NCBI GenBank assembly: GCA_002420185.1
Contig: DIHO01000015.1
Location: 53,810-117,809, forward strand
Reading direction: 5' to 3'
Source of the DNA: Opitutales bacterium UBA5694
Lineage (GTDB): Bacteria; Verrucomicrobiota; Verrucomicrobiia; Opitutales; Opitutaceae
DNA: 64,000 bases
Shown here: positions 54,851-64,000 of the stretch, in pieces
How positions within the stretch are numbered: position 1 is the stretch's first letter
How the letters are laid out: each line of letters starts with the position of its first letter
The notes under the pieces: generated by a model
Database searches by the model: none
Seen by the model: only the letters and a program-made list of their open reading frames with translations
What the model was told of the DNA's origin: nothing
Translations under genes and position numbers: made by a program

Positions 54851-56398
54851 TCAATCCTTCTTCAAAAGCGGCACGGTTAGGGTCGCACAGTGAATAAATC
54901 CTAGATCTGAGACCATGGAATCGCAATTAATCCAGTGAATCTTTGCTTCCGGCCAGGCAGTTCGGTAGACGCTCTCGACCTCCCGTTCCCACTCTTTTAA
55001 CGACGTGCTTTCGTCAGCATCTGATGATGTGAATTGAGGTACCAAAAACGCCTGTCGGCCGTCTTTGGTGTGTAAAAATACACTGTTGATATAGGATCGG
55101 TAACGAGTCGCCGGTTCCGAATAACGATCAATAAAAGCGTCGAGAGGCAATTGACCGTAGTACCGTAAAACCTCATCCAGCGATTCGGGGGTACTGAGAC
55201 CCGCTTTGGGCAATTCCTTTCGAATCGTCGTTAATACTGTTTTCTCAAGATCCACCAGCTGGAGATCCGTGAGCCGGTTGATCTTTTCCGTAGAGACAAT
55301 TCCCTTTTCCAAGGCCACCGCCTTGACAAAAGACTGTTTGGCTTGGTTTACAATTTCCTCTCTGCCTTTGAATAGGATGGGAGGCATCGGCATTTTGAGG
55401 AACTTGTGATCAGGAAAATGCTTGCGCAGGTAGCGTTCATTTTTGTCGATAACCGAACGAGCCCCACGGCTCAATTCAGCATGATAAGGATTGATAGCTT
55501 TTTCCGACGATTCCTTGAAATCGGGTAGCAAGATGGTTTCTTGGTCCAGAAACTTCACGATCATATCGAGGTGGGGGACCGTTCTACCAGGTAGAGCTTC
55601 CAGAATATGCATCTGCTTTGCTCCAAAATACTGAAGAAATACGCCTTCCAGCTCGGATCGGTTGCCGCCGTTGCGAACTAATGTTTGCCTGGAAACGAAA
55701 ATGTTACCGCGACCATCGGTGATGAAGTCGCCCCCATCCATAGATACCGGGGGCCGTACGATATCGACGGGAATCTCGTATTCAAATTGAAGGAGAGCCG
55801 CGACTTCCGCTGGCATGGCGTCCCCGTGGAGGTTGAAAAAATCCCGTAATGGATCGAGCGGCTCGTCTAATTGCAGGACCTCTTCTTCTAGCGACTTCAT
55901 TGAGTCGCGATAGACCATATCGATAGTGACCAACTGGCTTTCTCTACCAAATCCAAAAACCGGCCCAAAGTCACGTGCCCATCGTAATAGCGAACGGGAA
56001 TCGATAAAATGGGTTTTTTTCATAATCTCTTCCACCCGCGGGTGATGATGGAGAAGCGAAAGAAAGTGGGCGTATTCCTTGTGCTTTTGCTGCTCACAGA
56101 AAACATAAATATCCAAATAAGGCTGAGCAGCGTCCAGCACGCTGACGAAATTCCGGGCAATATCCAGATCCTCCATCGCTTCCGGAAAGGAAATACTGAG
56201 AATCAAGGCCTGCTGCGGCTCCCACTCATTCGCCAAACGGGAGAGCTCAACCGGAGGCGTGATCTGGAAAAACGTTTCCCTAATCGGAGCGGCATACGGG
56301 CACTGCACTGCCATCACGAGCGATAGTAAAAGAAACCGTAACGGCCAAGCTTTCCTCGTTGGTAGAAGCGATTCTTTCGTACTCATAAGATAATCCAT
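54851..56398 (-). CDS. Exported agmatine-deiminase/peptidyl-arginine-deiminase-like protein
   Basis: 515 aa. Leader LRFLLLSLVMAVQCPYA (about residues 20-37) implies export. PAD_porph guanidine-deiminase features: RDFGPVFGF (Asp), SMDGGDFITDGRGNIFVS, the His in TVPHLDMIVKFL and the catalytic Cys504 in GFIHCATLTVP. Porphyromonas relatives citrullinate C-terminal arginines and other members hydrolyse agmatine; which applies here is unknown. An ATG at 56386 may be the true start (MSTKES...). It is separated from the TonB receptor by 362 bases. Confidence 0.85.
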   Translation of the reverse strand: MDYLMSTKESLLPTRKAWPLRFLLLSLVMAVQCPYAAPIRETFFQITPPVELSRLANEWEPQQALILSISFPEAMEDLDIARNFVSVLDAAQPYLDIYVFCEQQKHKEYAHFLSLLHHHPRVEEIMKKTHFIDSRSLLRWARDFGPVFGFGRESQLVTIDMVYRDSMKSLEEEVLQLDEPLDPLRDFFNLHGDAMPAEVAALLQFEYEIPVDIVRPPVSMDGGDFITDGRGNIFVSRQTLVRNGGNRSELEGVFLQYFGAKQMHILEALPGRTVPHLDMIVKFLDQETILLPDFKESSEKAINPYHAELSRGARSVIDKNERYLRKHFPDHKFLKMPMPPILFKGREEIVNQAKQSFVKAVALEKGIVSTEKINRLTDLQLVDLEKTVLTTIRKELPKAGLSTPESLDEVLRYYGQLPLDAFIDRYSEPATRYRSYINSVFLHTKDGRQAFLVPQFTSSDADESTSLKEWEREVESVYRTAWPEAKIHWINCDSMVSDLGFIHCATLTVPLLKKD

Positions 56399-56705
56399 TC
56401 AAAGGATGGACCGATGGGCCAGACACGAAAAAAGAAACATTGAAGTTCCGATTTTAACATAACCCGAACGATTGCAAGCGAGATCGGGCTTCAAATTTTA
56501 CCGACGATCGTCCGCAGGAGATCTTTGAGCCTAAGGATTCAGGGAAATTAGGGAGAGGAGGATAAGATTTGTACGAATACCATCAAGCCAATCGTAGGAG
56601 CGATTTTCGAAAGTCCTCCCTTGCGTTCGCGAAGGATGGAACACCGCGAAAAAAAACTCAAGGATCGCCCCGACGTATCGAGGCTTCTACGTTTTAGAAT
56701 TTACA
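56399..56705. other. Gene-free spacer before the receptor terminator
   Basis: No open frame with coding features on either strand. It holds the upstream region of the deiminase gene. Nothing else was recognised. Confidence 0.4.
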
Positions 56706-56735
56706 AAAAAGACCCTCGTCGTTAAACGAGGGTCT
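56706..56735 (-). terminator. Rho-independent terminator of the TonB receptor gene
   Basis: On the minus strand a 10-bp stem (AGACCCTCGT pairing with ACGAGGGTCT) closes a 6-base loop (56720-56725) and is followed by a run of T (56705-56710 read as A on +). It begins 25 bases after the receptor's stop codon. This is the clearest intrinsic terminator in the window. Confidence 0.9.
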
Positions 56736-56760
56736 CGAAAGTTATGTTTGATTTATCCGA

Positions 56761-59700
56761 CTAGAAGCGAAAGGTGTTCGTCAGGAACCACTGTTGCTCA
56801 ACTGGGATACGAACAAAAGTGACAGATCCGTCCGGATTGAACTCAATCGGAATGTCCTCGTCACCGTTCTTGCGGTAGACGTTACGACCATTCAACTGGA
56901 TGATCCAGTCCGCCTTACCGTTCATGATAGGACGGCTGTAGCGGGCGAAAACGTCACCATTGATATCATCAGGACCAAACCAAGGGCTGGTAATGTCAGG
57001 AAGGACATTACCCGACTCATCGAGTAGGTTTGGGTAACCACCGGCCACCTTATCCTGATACCGCAAGCTTCCACCAACTTGAATACCCTTAAGGGGACCG
57101 TCTAGGAAGTCGTAGCGACCCGTCATATTGACTCGCCACTCCCGTTGTTCGGGCAATTGAGTGCCATCAAGGGACTTGGCAAGGATAATTCGGTTGAGTG
57201 CGTTGTTCTGGAATCGCTGACCGATCTGGTCAGACTCACGCTGGAACGGAGAACCACGCAACTCCCAGAGACTGTAGCCGAACGGTCCTATAGGACGCTT
57301 CAGTCTTTCAGCCTGCTCGAAAGCGAGGTCATACGCAACCGGAGCCGTGTTGGAAGTAACTGTCGTTTGCTGGGCCACATTGAGTGACAGCGTGAAGTTC
57401 TTGGTCACTTGTCCTACAAGGTCGACTTCCTTACCCTTCGAAACGAAATCGCGGGTTGAGTTCAGACCTGGTTGCGGATCAGACAAATCCACTCGCTCGC
57501 CGCTTTCAAGGGTCTCTACACGGTGGTTTCTGAGAGCTTGGAGCTCGGGAACCACGGCATCTTGAATCGCTTTATAGTAATCCTCGTACGATGCTGCTCC
57601 GATAAGGTCTGCACCCGTACCGCTGAGACGCTGGCGATTGTCCGGAACGGTGTCTGGCTTTTTGGCCGCGTCACTCGTAGAGGGATCACCTGCCGTGTAA
57701 CTACCGGGGTTCGCGAAAAAGTCCGCGTAGTTCCCAGTTACATTCGGATCAGGCGAGTAGCCGTCTGGAAACAGGTTGGTAGACGGGTCGTTCTCCGCCG
57801 ATGTGATACGGTCGAGGTAGAAGCCAATACGTCCACCGATATTGCTCAGACCTCCGTTGAGGTTCGTACGGTCGTTGTTCAGGGCAGTCTCAAACTCGTT
57901 GTAACGTACCGAAAGGCGGCCTTCCAGGAACGTCATCTGTATACCCTTCTCTTCCGTGACTCCTAGTGGAGGAGGCAACGGCTGGTTGAGAAGGTTAACC
58001 GATACACCTGCGGGCTGGAAACTATCTGCCTCGTAGTAGTGAGCCTGTAAGTCCATTCCAAAGGGAAGCTCAAAGAGATACTCCTCTGGGAATTTTACGA
58101 CCAAGCTCTTCGTACTCGTATCCCCCGAATTGATACTGTCAGGTACGTCCGGGAAATAAAGCAGGTCCGCATTATACGTTCCGTCTACCTCGTTGATACC
58201 AGGCAAGTCTAGACGAAGTGCTCCATCCCGTCCTGCCGCACCGTAGCCGCCGGGATTCGGTGCAAGGTACGCATCCTGCGTGTCCGAACGCTCAGCGTAT
58301 AAAGCAACGATGTTTCCGCCAAGGAAGGTGCTCTGCAAGCTCCAAGCCTCAGACTCCAGCCGACTTTTGTTGTAGGTGGCTGGGCCCTCATTCTCGATGA
58401 TGCGCCAGATTGCCTGCTTGTCCGTCTTCGCTTGGTTGTCGAAATACCAGATGCCGTACTCGTCCCCAATCTTTGGAAACGGAGTTTGGAGAACACCGGT
58501 GATGCGAACCTCCTCCGGGCTCGCAAAGCTACGAACGTCCGGCCCCATGTAAACCTGTGTCTTGACGATACGACGGAAATTGTCGCTCAGACCGTTGGAA
58601 ATGTAAGCACTACCAGGCCAATCGCTGTTGTCAGCCCACCAAGATCCGCGGACCTGCCGGGCCAGGTTGACATTTTCGCGTTCCTCATAGAGCCCTGTGA
58701 ACGTGTGCTTGCCCAGAAACTTGGCCCAGCTGTCATTTTGCATGATGTTCTGGAAGTCCACCGTCGCGAAAGTAGTCGCACGGAACGTGTCCTGCTCGTT
58801 GACCCTAGTTTTCGAGAAATTGTCGTTCCAGCGGACAACCGGACGGCCCAAGTTCTCGTTGAACAAACGGTCGGGAACCCCGTCGAAATCAGAATCACCT
58901 GGCGAGAGGTTCTCGCTGAGGTCAATCTTGATCGCTTTGCGGTCGCCTTGGTCGAAGGGTGTGAACTCGAACTGGTCACGGGTCTGAGTGTCGAACGCCA
59001 ACTCGATACCCGCGCTGCCGTTGAACAACTCCTGCACCAAGAACACCTGGTTCATGTCGAAATCGGTCACAATCTCGTTCGTTGTTCCCATGAACATTTT
59101 GTTGTGGTAATCGAAAACGTTCCGGTCTCTAAGGGACTTGGAAGTGAAGCCAGTTCCGCCGGTAGCTGCTTTGCTCCACTGAACATCCTGCGTAGCGAAG
59201 CCTCTCGGACGCCAGCGACCCATGATGCCCTGTATGCCGAAGCCGCCCAATGCTCCGCTCAATTCGGGATCGTTGTCCCAACCGGGGACCTGATCCATTG
59301 GCGAATTGAAATTGATGGCTGGGAAGAGGAAGTAAGGTGTCGAGCTGACTTGATTATCTCGTCCTCCCTGATTGGTACCTCCCAGGGGATTGCCCCGCTT
59401 AAAGCGATCAATCGTCGTACGGGGAATAAACTGGCCTTCCAAGGCAATGAACTCCTCTCGAGTGCCATCCCACGCGGCTGGAATGGTCTCGATGCCGGAG
59501 TCTAGGAGAGCCCTTACATTGGCCTGCGATAAGGCCCCGTTATCGATGTCATCTAAGTCCGTTCCAGGAACACTCAGGATAGCATTAATCTCCTCCTGAG
59601 TTCCCAAGCCGTTCCACCAAGAAGAGAAGTCGTCATTCGGAGGAACCACATCGGGCGGGTTCGAATCTATCTTGCCATGTTCGTAGCTACCGCGAACCGA

Positions 59701-60477
59701 CGTGCGGCCCAGCCAGTTTGAATTCTCGTTCTTAAAAAGCGTTGCTTCCCAGGCCACGTATAACCGGGTGTCATCTGTAAAGGCAGGTCTCTGTTTGTAC
59801 TTCTGCTCCTCACGCAAGCCTGCTATACGAACCGCTAGTCGATCGTCCACCAAGGTGCGAGCAATGTCGAAGGTACCTCGCATCGAACCGCGATGGTCGA
59901 AGCGGAAAGCCACTTCTGTGCTGTCCTGTCCGATGTAAGCTCGTTTTAAGCCGTTGTTGATCACGCCACCAGGAGATCCCAATCCAAAAAGAATCGAATT
60001 AGGTCCACGGTTGACCGTTACGCGAGACGTGTTGTAGGCGTCGAACGGAATGTCCGTCTGGAAGTAGTCGCGGGTCAAGTTAGCACTGACCAAACCGCGA
60101 ACACGCTGTCCACGCTGTGGATTTACGCGGGACTCGACTGTACCGTTGTCACCTGGAGTATCAGTATTGGAGAAGTTACCAAGAACCCCGCCGACTTCCA
60201 TGTTCCCCACGAACTGGAGCAACGACTCACCATCCGTCGCACCAGTGTCCTGCATGAACTCTTCGGTGATGACCGCGATGGACGCACCCAAGTCTCCGAT
60301 GTTGGACCGGACGCGCGAACCCGCGAGGGTTGTTGTGGCACGATAGCCTACGTCCTCAGCAGCATCAACCGCGAATGGGGACAACTCGATAACCTCATTA
60401 TCGTCCTGGGCTTGCAGAAACAAGCCCGTTGTTAAAAAGCCAACTAAAGCCAGCCTAGTCATATTCATTTTCATCAT
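56761..60477 (-). CDS. TonB-dependent outer-membrane receptor
   Basis: About 1238 aa from ATG 60477 (MMKMNMTRLALVGFLTTGLF, a signal peptide). A start at 60546 would add 23 residues ahead of the signal. Mature N-terminus carries IELSPFAVDAAEDVGYRATTTLAGSRVRS, typical of Opitutae receptors; plug domain continues with VITEEFMQDTGATDGESLLQF and RGPNSILFGLGSPGGVIN. The long barrel ends in FLTNTFRF with the C-terminal Phe. It imports glycan fragments, siderophore or vitamin; ligand unknown. It is followed by a strong terminator and lies between deiminase and sulfatase genes, fitting glycan use. Confidence 0.93.
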   Translation of the reverse strand: MMKMNMTRLALVGFLTTGLFLQAQDDNEVIELSPFAVDAAEDVGYRATTTLAGSRVRSNIGDLGASIAVITEEFMQDTGATDGESLLQFVGNMEVGGVLGNFSNTDTPGDNGTVESRVNPQRGQRVRGLVSANLTRDYFQTDIPFDAYNTSRVTVNRGPNSILFGLGSPGGVINNGLKRAYIGQDSTEVAFRFDHRGSMRGTFDIARTLVDDRLAVRIAGLREEQKYKQRPAFTDDTRLYVAWEATLFKNENSNWLGRTSVRGSYEHGKIDSNPPDVVPPNDDFSSWWNGLGTQEEINAILSVPGTDLDDIDNGALSQANVRALLDSGIETIPAAWDGTREEFIALEGQFIPRTTIDRFKRGNPLGGTNQGGRDNQVSSTPYFLFPAINFNSPMDQVPGWDNDPELSGALGGFGIQGIMGRWRPRGFATQDVQWSKAATGGTGFTSKSLRDRNVFDYHNKMFMGTTNEIVTDFDMNQVFLVQELFNGSAGIELAFDTQTRDQFEFTPFDQGDRKAIKIDLSENLSPGDSDFDGVPDRLFNENLGRPVVRWNDNFSKTRVNEQDTFRATTFATVDFQNIMQNDSWAKFLGKHTFTGLYEERENVNLARQVRGSWWADNSDWPGSAYISNGLSDNFRRIVKTQVYMGPDVRSFASPEEVRITGVLQTPFPKIGDEYGIWYFDNQAKTDKQAIWRIIENEGPATYNKSRLESEAWSLQSTFLGGNIVALYAERSDTQDAYLAPNPGGYGAAGRDGALRLDLPGINEVDGTYNADLLYFPDVPDSINSGDTSTKSLVVKFPEEYLFELPFGMDLQAHYYEADSFQPAGVSVNLLNQPLPPPLGVTEEKGIQMTFLEGRLSVRYNEFETALNNDRTNLNGGLSNIGGRIGFYLDRITSAENDPSTNLFPDGYSPDPNVTGNYADFFANPGSYTAGDPSTSDAAKKPDTVPDNRQRLSGTGADLIGAASYEDYYKAIQDAVVPELQALRNHRVETLESGERVDLSDPQPGLNSTRDFVSKGKEVDLVGQVTKNFTLSLNVAQQTTVTSNTAPVAYDLAFEQAERLKRPIGPFGYSLWELRGSPFQRESDQIGQRFQNNALNRIILAKSLDGTQLPEQREWRVNMTGRYDFLDGPLKGIQVGGSLRYQDKVAGGYPNLLDESGNVLPDITSPWFGPDDINGDVFARYSRPIMNGKADWIIQLNGRNVYRKNGDEDIPIEFNPDGSVTFVRIPVEQQWFLTNTFRF

Positions 60478-60546
60478 ATTGGTAGTTATTCGTTTATCTG
60501 GATGAGCCCCCTTTAAAACACGGATCGAGACAGCCAGTTCGGTCAT

Positions 60547-61270
60547 ACAATGACCCAGTGAAGCTGCTCCCCTAGTTTACAGGGAAAGTTATTTTTGGTT
60601 AATTTGTATAGAATACAGGGGTGTTAGATTTAAAAAACAGAAAAGCAGGAGCCTGTAAAAGCATCCAACTCTTTTGGAGAGCTTTTAAGAATTTCGTTCT
60701 GGCAAGCCAAAAGCCATTGTTGCTTAAGGTGTTACCCGAACTTTGTTGGCCAAGCTTAACACGGGGTTAGGGTGAAAATTCTGTCGTTATGGAGCATTGA
60801 TACATTCGATGGAACTATCTGACACTCCTTACGTCAAGCCAAAGTTATTGCCAGAAATTCGCCTATACTATGTTTTTCTTTCAAAATGTGTCCGGCATGT
60901 CTAGATCCCGTTCGTAAAAGAGAATAGCTTAGCCCCAAACACCATTGACGCAGCATTTTAAAAGTCTGACCGGGTTAAATCCATTCTTACCTCACAGCGT
61001 CCATTCGGGTTTACTGCACAATTTCGGATCGCCGATCAGGGCGACCGCTCTTATCAACGGACTCATTTACGGGGCCAACTCGATGGCGCTGTCGTCGTCT
61101 TGATACAGTACGAATCGACCCGAAGATAAAAGGCTAGCGAGTCCCAGCCAGGTTATATTAATTTTCATCGTAGTGGTGTTTTCTAGCTTGGTTTTGTCGA
61201 AACGCGTTTAACTAATAAAACTAGAAGTGTTTCTTTCAAGAAATGGGACGAGGATAGTCGCTATGAATTA
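60547..61270. other. 724-base gap holding a receptor relic
   Basis: There is no intact gene. The only recognisable item is the 33-codon start of a second TonB receptor (61068-61168, minus strand), described separately. The region around 60,590-60,900 is AT-rich and featureless to me. Confidence 0.4.
61068..61168 (-). pseudogene. N-terminal relic of a second TonB-dependent receptor
   Basis: ATG at 61166-61168 opens MKINITWLGLASLLSSGRF, then VLYQDDDSAIELAP before TAA. It matches the intact receptor nearby (MKMNMTRLALVGFLTTGLF, then LQAQDDNEVIELSP) at roughly half of the 33 positions. The bases just before both starts are also similar (TTTTCATC, then TAGTGGTG or TATTGGTAG). It is the beginning of a paralogue whose body has been lost. 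Confidence 0.75.
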
Positions 61271-61537
61271 TTGACAAAAAAAATGAATCCCTTTCCCACT
61301 TTGAAGAGCATTGGATCGATTCCACCAATACCTGTAAGTAGATCATTGATGATTGAACAGATCACCCAAAACCTAGGCGATCACGACGCTATCTTCTTGT
61401 CTGAGATGGAATCCGCTTTCGATCTACTAAACATCTTCGACTGCATCGGATTCAATATCCTTAAGGAAGTAAAAGTGATCAGTTTGGACGGCACATTCGA
61501 AGAACCAAAGAACATGGTGCAAGCCAGCATGCGATAG
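61271..61537 (+). CDS. Doubtful small hypothetical ORF
   Basis: 88 codons with no known motif (starts MTKKMNPFPTLKSIG; mid part FLSEMESAFDLLNIFDC). Composition is plausible for a cytoplasmic protein, but there is no neighbour in phase and no ribosome-binding site. Treat as low confidence. Confidence 0.25.
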   Translation: MTKKMNPFPTLKSIGSIPPIPVSRSLMIEQITQNLGDHDAIFLSEMESAFDLLNIFDCIGFNILKEVKVISLDGTFEEPKNMVQASMR

Positions 61538-61783
61538 GAAGAAATTCGAGTTAATCGCGACGATCTCCGCCGATTAATTACGGCTCCTTTGCACTGAAAA
61601 GCCACCGCAACGAAGACGGAATAAAAGAAAAAGATCATTGGGCTTACGCAAATTGTCCTACGGGAATCGGTCTGGGACTTCCTCTTCATGATACTCATGC
61701 TTCCTCTTCAACCGCGAACACCACCTTGGAATCTTGTGGACGTCCGGTTCGACCTAGTTAATCCTCGACTACTCTAACTAAAT

Positions 61784-63652
61784 ATGAAACCAATTTTTGC
61801 TCTCCTCACCCGATTTCTATTATTAACGGTTGGCTTAGCCGCTTCGGCTGTCGATCGGCCCAACATCCTTTGGATTACGAGCGAAGACAATAGCCCGGAT
61901 TACCTCGGGTGCTACGGCGACCCACATGGGAAGACACCCAACATTGATAGTCTCGCGGCTAACGGCATTTTATACAAGCACGCCTACGCTAACGGAGCCG
62001 TTTGCGGTCCCGCTCGCACGGTACTCATCACGGGAATGTATCCACCCACCTTCGGCGGGGAGCACATGCGTAGCCAAGCATCGCTTCCCTCGCATGTGAA
62101 GATCTATCCGCAATATCTGAAAGACGCGGGATACTATGTAACCAACAACAGCAAGAAGGACTACAACATAGACCAAAATACGCCAGGATGGGACGAAAGC
62201 AGCCGCAATGCCCACTGGAAAAACCGACCGAAAGGGAAGCCCTTTTTTGCCATTTTCAATAGTGGCCTGACTCACGAGAGCTCGCTCCATCCATCTCGTC
62301 ATACGGTGAAACCCGGAATCCCGCTAAACCAAGTTCGCGTCCCCGCCTACCTTCCGGATACTAAAACGGTACGCGATCGGATCGCTTCGTATTACACGCG
62401 GATTCAGGAGATGGATAGTTTCGTCGCTAAGCAGCTTAAAGATCTGGAGGATGCCGGTCTTGCGGAAGATACCATCGTTTTCTACTATTCAGACCATGGC
62501 GGTATCATGCCTCGCAGCAAACGCTTCGTTTACGACAGTGGCACGCACGTACCCCTCGTCGTACGGTTCCCCAAAAAATGGGCCCACCTTTCGCCTCATA
62601 AACCCGGCACCCAAACCGATGAACGGGTAGGGTTTGTCGACTTCGCTCCTACCATACTCAGCCTGATAGGAGCAGACATTCCCGTTCACATGCAGGGCCG
62701 GGCGTTTCTTGGGGAAAAAACGTCCCCAGCACCTAAATACGCCCACACATTTCGAGCCCGAGCCGACGAGAGAATCGATTTCAAACGCGGCGTGACCGAT
62801 GGCCGCTATAACTACATCCGCAACTACCTCGCCTACCTTCCAACTGGACAGCACGTCAACTACCTCTGGGACAACCCTGCCACCGGAGAATGGGAAGCAT
62901 TATTCAAACAGGGTAAAACAACCGCCGCCCAAAGCGCGTTCTTTCTGCCGGCTCCACTCGAGGAGCTTTTCGACCTCGAAGCCGACCCCGACGAAGTCAA
63001 CAACCTTGCCAATGACCCCAAGTATCGCGAAGTCCTGCTACGCATGCGAGAGGCCAACCGAGACCATCTTCTCACAACTCGCGATACGGGATTTATCCCC
63101 GAAGCACTGCTTGTTGAATGGAGTCGAGGCTCTGGGAAGACACCCTACGACATCGCTCGAGACGATCTACAATATCCACTCGCGGAGATCATGGACGCCG
63201 CCGACGCCCTGCTCGATCGGGGAGACAAAGTGCTTCCAAAATTGACCCGTTTGCTCGGGAACAAGAATCCAATTATCCAATACTGGGCCTTGATAAACTG
63301 CATGGTATTGAAAACTGAAGACGAGAAAGCAACCCGGCGCATACAAGCGTTGACTCGGAGCCCGATCGCCTCCATCCGTATCGCTGCTTCCGAGCACTTG
63401 GCTCGACTCGGGAAAAAAGATCCTCGTCCAGTTCTGAACGAAGTCTTGCTAAACAATTCCAACGTCATGGCTCGGCTTCAGGCCATCAACGCCCTGGACC
63501 ACGTAAGCGAAGCCTATCCCTACGATCAAAGTGTATTCAGAAAGTCAGCTGCTATCTGGCCTTCGGAAGCTGATGAATTGACCGCAGTCGATTGGATGGG
63601 CCGCTACAAAGCCTACGACGTCCGGGTGATGGAGTTCCTGGAATCGAAATAG
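61784..63652 (+). CDS. Exported sulfatase, heparan N-sulfatase-like, with HEAT-like C-terminus
   Basis: 622 aa. Signal peptide to about residue 23 (FLLLTVGLAASAV). Metal site WITSEDNSPDYLGCYG and formylglycine site Cys74 in CGPARTVLITGMYPP; Ala in place of Ser (CxPAR) is typical of the N-sulfoglucosamine sulfohydrolase-like group. FYYSDHGGIMPRSKRFVYDSGTHVPLVVRFP matches that group. After LFDLEADPDEVNNLA near 400 comes a tail of about 170 residues of helical repeats (KLTRLLGNKNPIIQYWALINCMV, IASIRIAASEHLARLGK, QAINALDHVS), HEAT-like and beyond the standard catalytic length. Confidence 0.93.
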   Translation: MKPIFALLTRFLLLTVGLAASAVDRPNILWITSEDNSPDYLGCYGDPHGKTPNIDSLAANGILYKHAYANGAVCGPARTVLITGMYPPTFGGEHMRSQASLPSHVKIYPQYLKDAGYYVTNNSKKDYNIDQNTPGWDESSRNAHWKNRPKGKPFFAIFNSGLTHESSLHPSRHTVKPGIPLNQVRVPAYLPDTKTVRDRIASYYTRIQEMDSFVAKQLKDLEDAGLAEDTIVFYYSDHGGIMPRSKRFVYDSGTHVPLVVRFPKKWAHLSPHKPGTQTDERVGFVDFAPTILSLIGADIPVHMQGRAFLGEKTSPAPKYAHTFRARADERIDFKRGVTDGRYNYIRNYLAYLPTGQHVNYLWDNPATGEWEALFKQGKTTAAQSAFFLPAPLEELFDLEADPDEVNNLANDPKYREVLLRMREANRDHLLTTRDTGFIPEALLVEWSRGSGKTPYDIARDDLQYPLAEIMDAADALLDRGDKVLPKLTRLLGNKNPIIQYWALINCMVLKTEDEKATRRIQALTRSPIASIRIAASEHLARLGKKDPRPVLNEVLLNNSNVMARLQAINALDHVSEAYPYDQSVFRKSAAIWPSEADELTAVDWMGRYKAYDVRVMEFLESK

Positions 63653-63663
63653 GGGGTTTGGGC

Positions 63664-63691
63664 AGCGGGCGATCTCCGATAGCCCGCTACC
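63664..63691. repeat. Palindromic element, copy 2
   Basis: Arms 63664-63674 and 63678-63688 pair at ten of eleven positions around loop TCC. It starts 12 bases after the sulfatase stop. It matches the element at 34603-34630 at about 22 of 27 positions. It can form a GC-rich hairpin at the mRNA 3' end. Confidence 0.6.
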
Positions 63692-63885
63692 AGATTCGAC
63701 ATCGAACCAAGCTCCACCGGATATACCCAAAGATAATAATGGTTCGAAAGTAGGGCTGGACGGGGGCGCGAACCGCGTTGTCCTGATTTTCTTACGCAAC
63801 AAACTGGGAGAGTGCTTGTGGCATTCGGCTTTCCGACGGACTGAGAACAGTCTCGCCCTCTCATTAAAGCGGAATTAAAGGTTCC

Positions 63886-64000
63886 CTATATCAAAATATC
63901 GTCCACAACCCTAGCCTCTTCAACGCCTGTTAGGCGCTGGTTGAGACCTCTGAACTTGTAGGTGAAACGCTCGTGATCGATTCCCATGCATTTCAAAATG
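63886..64000 (-). CDS. DUF1501 protein, C-terminal end only
   Basis: The gene enters from the right edge; only the last 37 residues are visible, ending in TAG (63886-63888). They read [20 protein letters not shown], then [14 protein letters not shown], which fits the conserved tail of DUF1501 proteins (a LGIDH...F.Y...G...RLTG pattern). These PVC proteins have a TAT leader and sulfatase-like fold and are usually paired with a DUF1549/DUF1553 cytochrome c protein, to be expected just outside the window. Confidence 0.6.
   Translation of the reverse strand, partial: ILKCMGIDHERFTYKFRGLNQRLTGVEEARVVDDILI

Noticed and set aside
57472..59505. Long plus-strand ORFs (164 and 357 codons) opposite the TonB receptor
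   Set aside because: Lie wholly within the receptor gene; Val/Arg-rich antisense composition with no domain.
63740..63830. Minus-strand text resembling a tRNA T-arm (GGTTCGCGCCCCCGTCCAGCCC)
   Set aside because: No matching 5' acceptor or anticodon stem could be folded; probably chance or a very old relic.

Overview
The window looks like a chromosomal segment of a Verrucomicrobiota bacterium, probably a marine Opitutia-type lineage. The basis is indirect. There are several secreted sulfatases and two giant PVC-type propeller redox proteins, one fused to a DUF1080 domain and cytochrome c, the other to ThuA and an azurin-like domain. A 1238-residue TonB-dependent receptor has the N-terminal IELSPFAVDA motif that I associate with Opitutae. 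GlyA is long (about 509 aa), as in Chlamydiae and relatives. Ribosome-binding sites are weak almost everywhere. No rRNA, CRISPR array, intact transposase or prophage was seen.

Layout. (1) 1-3.1 kb: a sulfatase cut by the window edge and a Na+/solute symporter. (2) 3.1-8.6 kb: a visibly AT-rich block with a GNAT acetyltransferase broken by one amber codon and a ThuA/propeller/HEAT/cupredoxin protein, followed by a gene graveyard holding an orphan fragment, a frameshifted FMN-glutamate-synthase fragment and a broken DoxX-like gene. (3) 8.8-29.4 kb: housekeeping genes, namely an aminotransferase, a TPR protein, tRNA-Gln(UUG), pyrH-frr-proB, a UvrD-type helicase, an OGG-type glycosylase, a kinase-fold hypothetical protein, an amidohydrolase plus gamma-carbonic-anhydrase-like protein, lnt, an FmdB-like protein plus a queuosine-tRNA mannosyltransferase candidate, a dGTPase and glyA. 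(4) 29.6-36.1 kb: a decayed sulfatase, the DUF1080/propeller/cytochrome c protein and small doubtful ORFs. (5) 36.1-42.2 kb: a tight + strand operon of MerR regulator, FAD oxidoreductase, DUF1365, two unlike cyclopropane-synthase-fold methyltransferases and a membrane fatty-acid desaturase. I read it as a membrane-lipid modification system. (6) 53.6-42.4 kb (- strand): an eight-gene catabolic cluster of NagB/PIG-L fusion, PIG-L deacetylase, Gfo/Idh/MocA dehydrogenase, sugar isomerase, Na+ symporter, GH109-like protein and two sulfatases. This fits use of a sulfated, N-acetylated hexosamine glycan. Its divergent AraC-type regulator is a pseudogene. (7) 54.8-64 kb: an exported agmatine-deiminase-like protein, the TonB receptor with a clear terminator, a relic of a second receptor, a heparan-sulfamidase-like sulfatase and the end of a DUF1501 gene.

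Two themes stand out. One is lifestyle: sulfated-glycan scavenging (four intact or partial sulfatases, symporters, a large TonB receptor, PVC redox enzymes) next to a lipid-modification operon. The other is recent gene decay: GNAT, GltS-like, DoxX-like, sulfatase, AraC and TonB relics all carry stops or frameshifts yet remain recognisable. Family assignments come from reading motifs by eye; no database search was possible.
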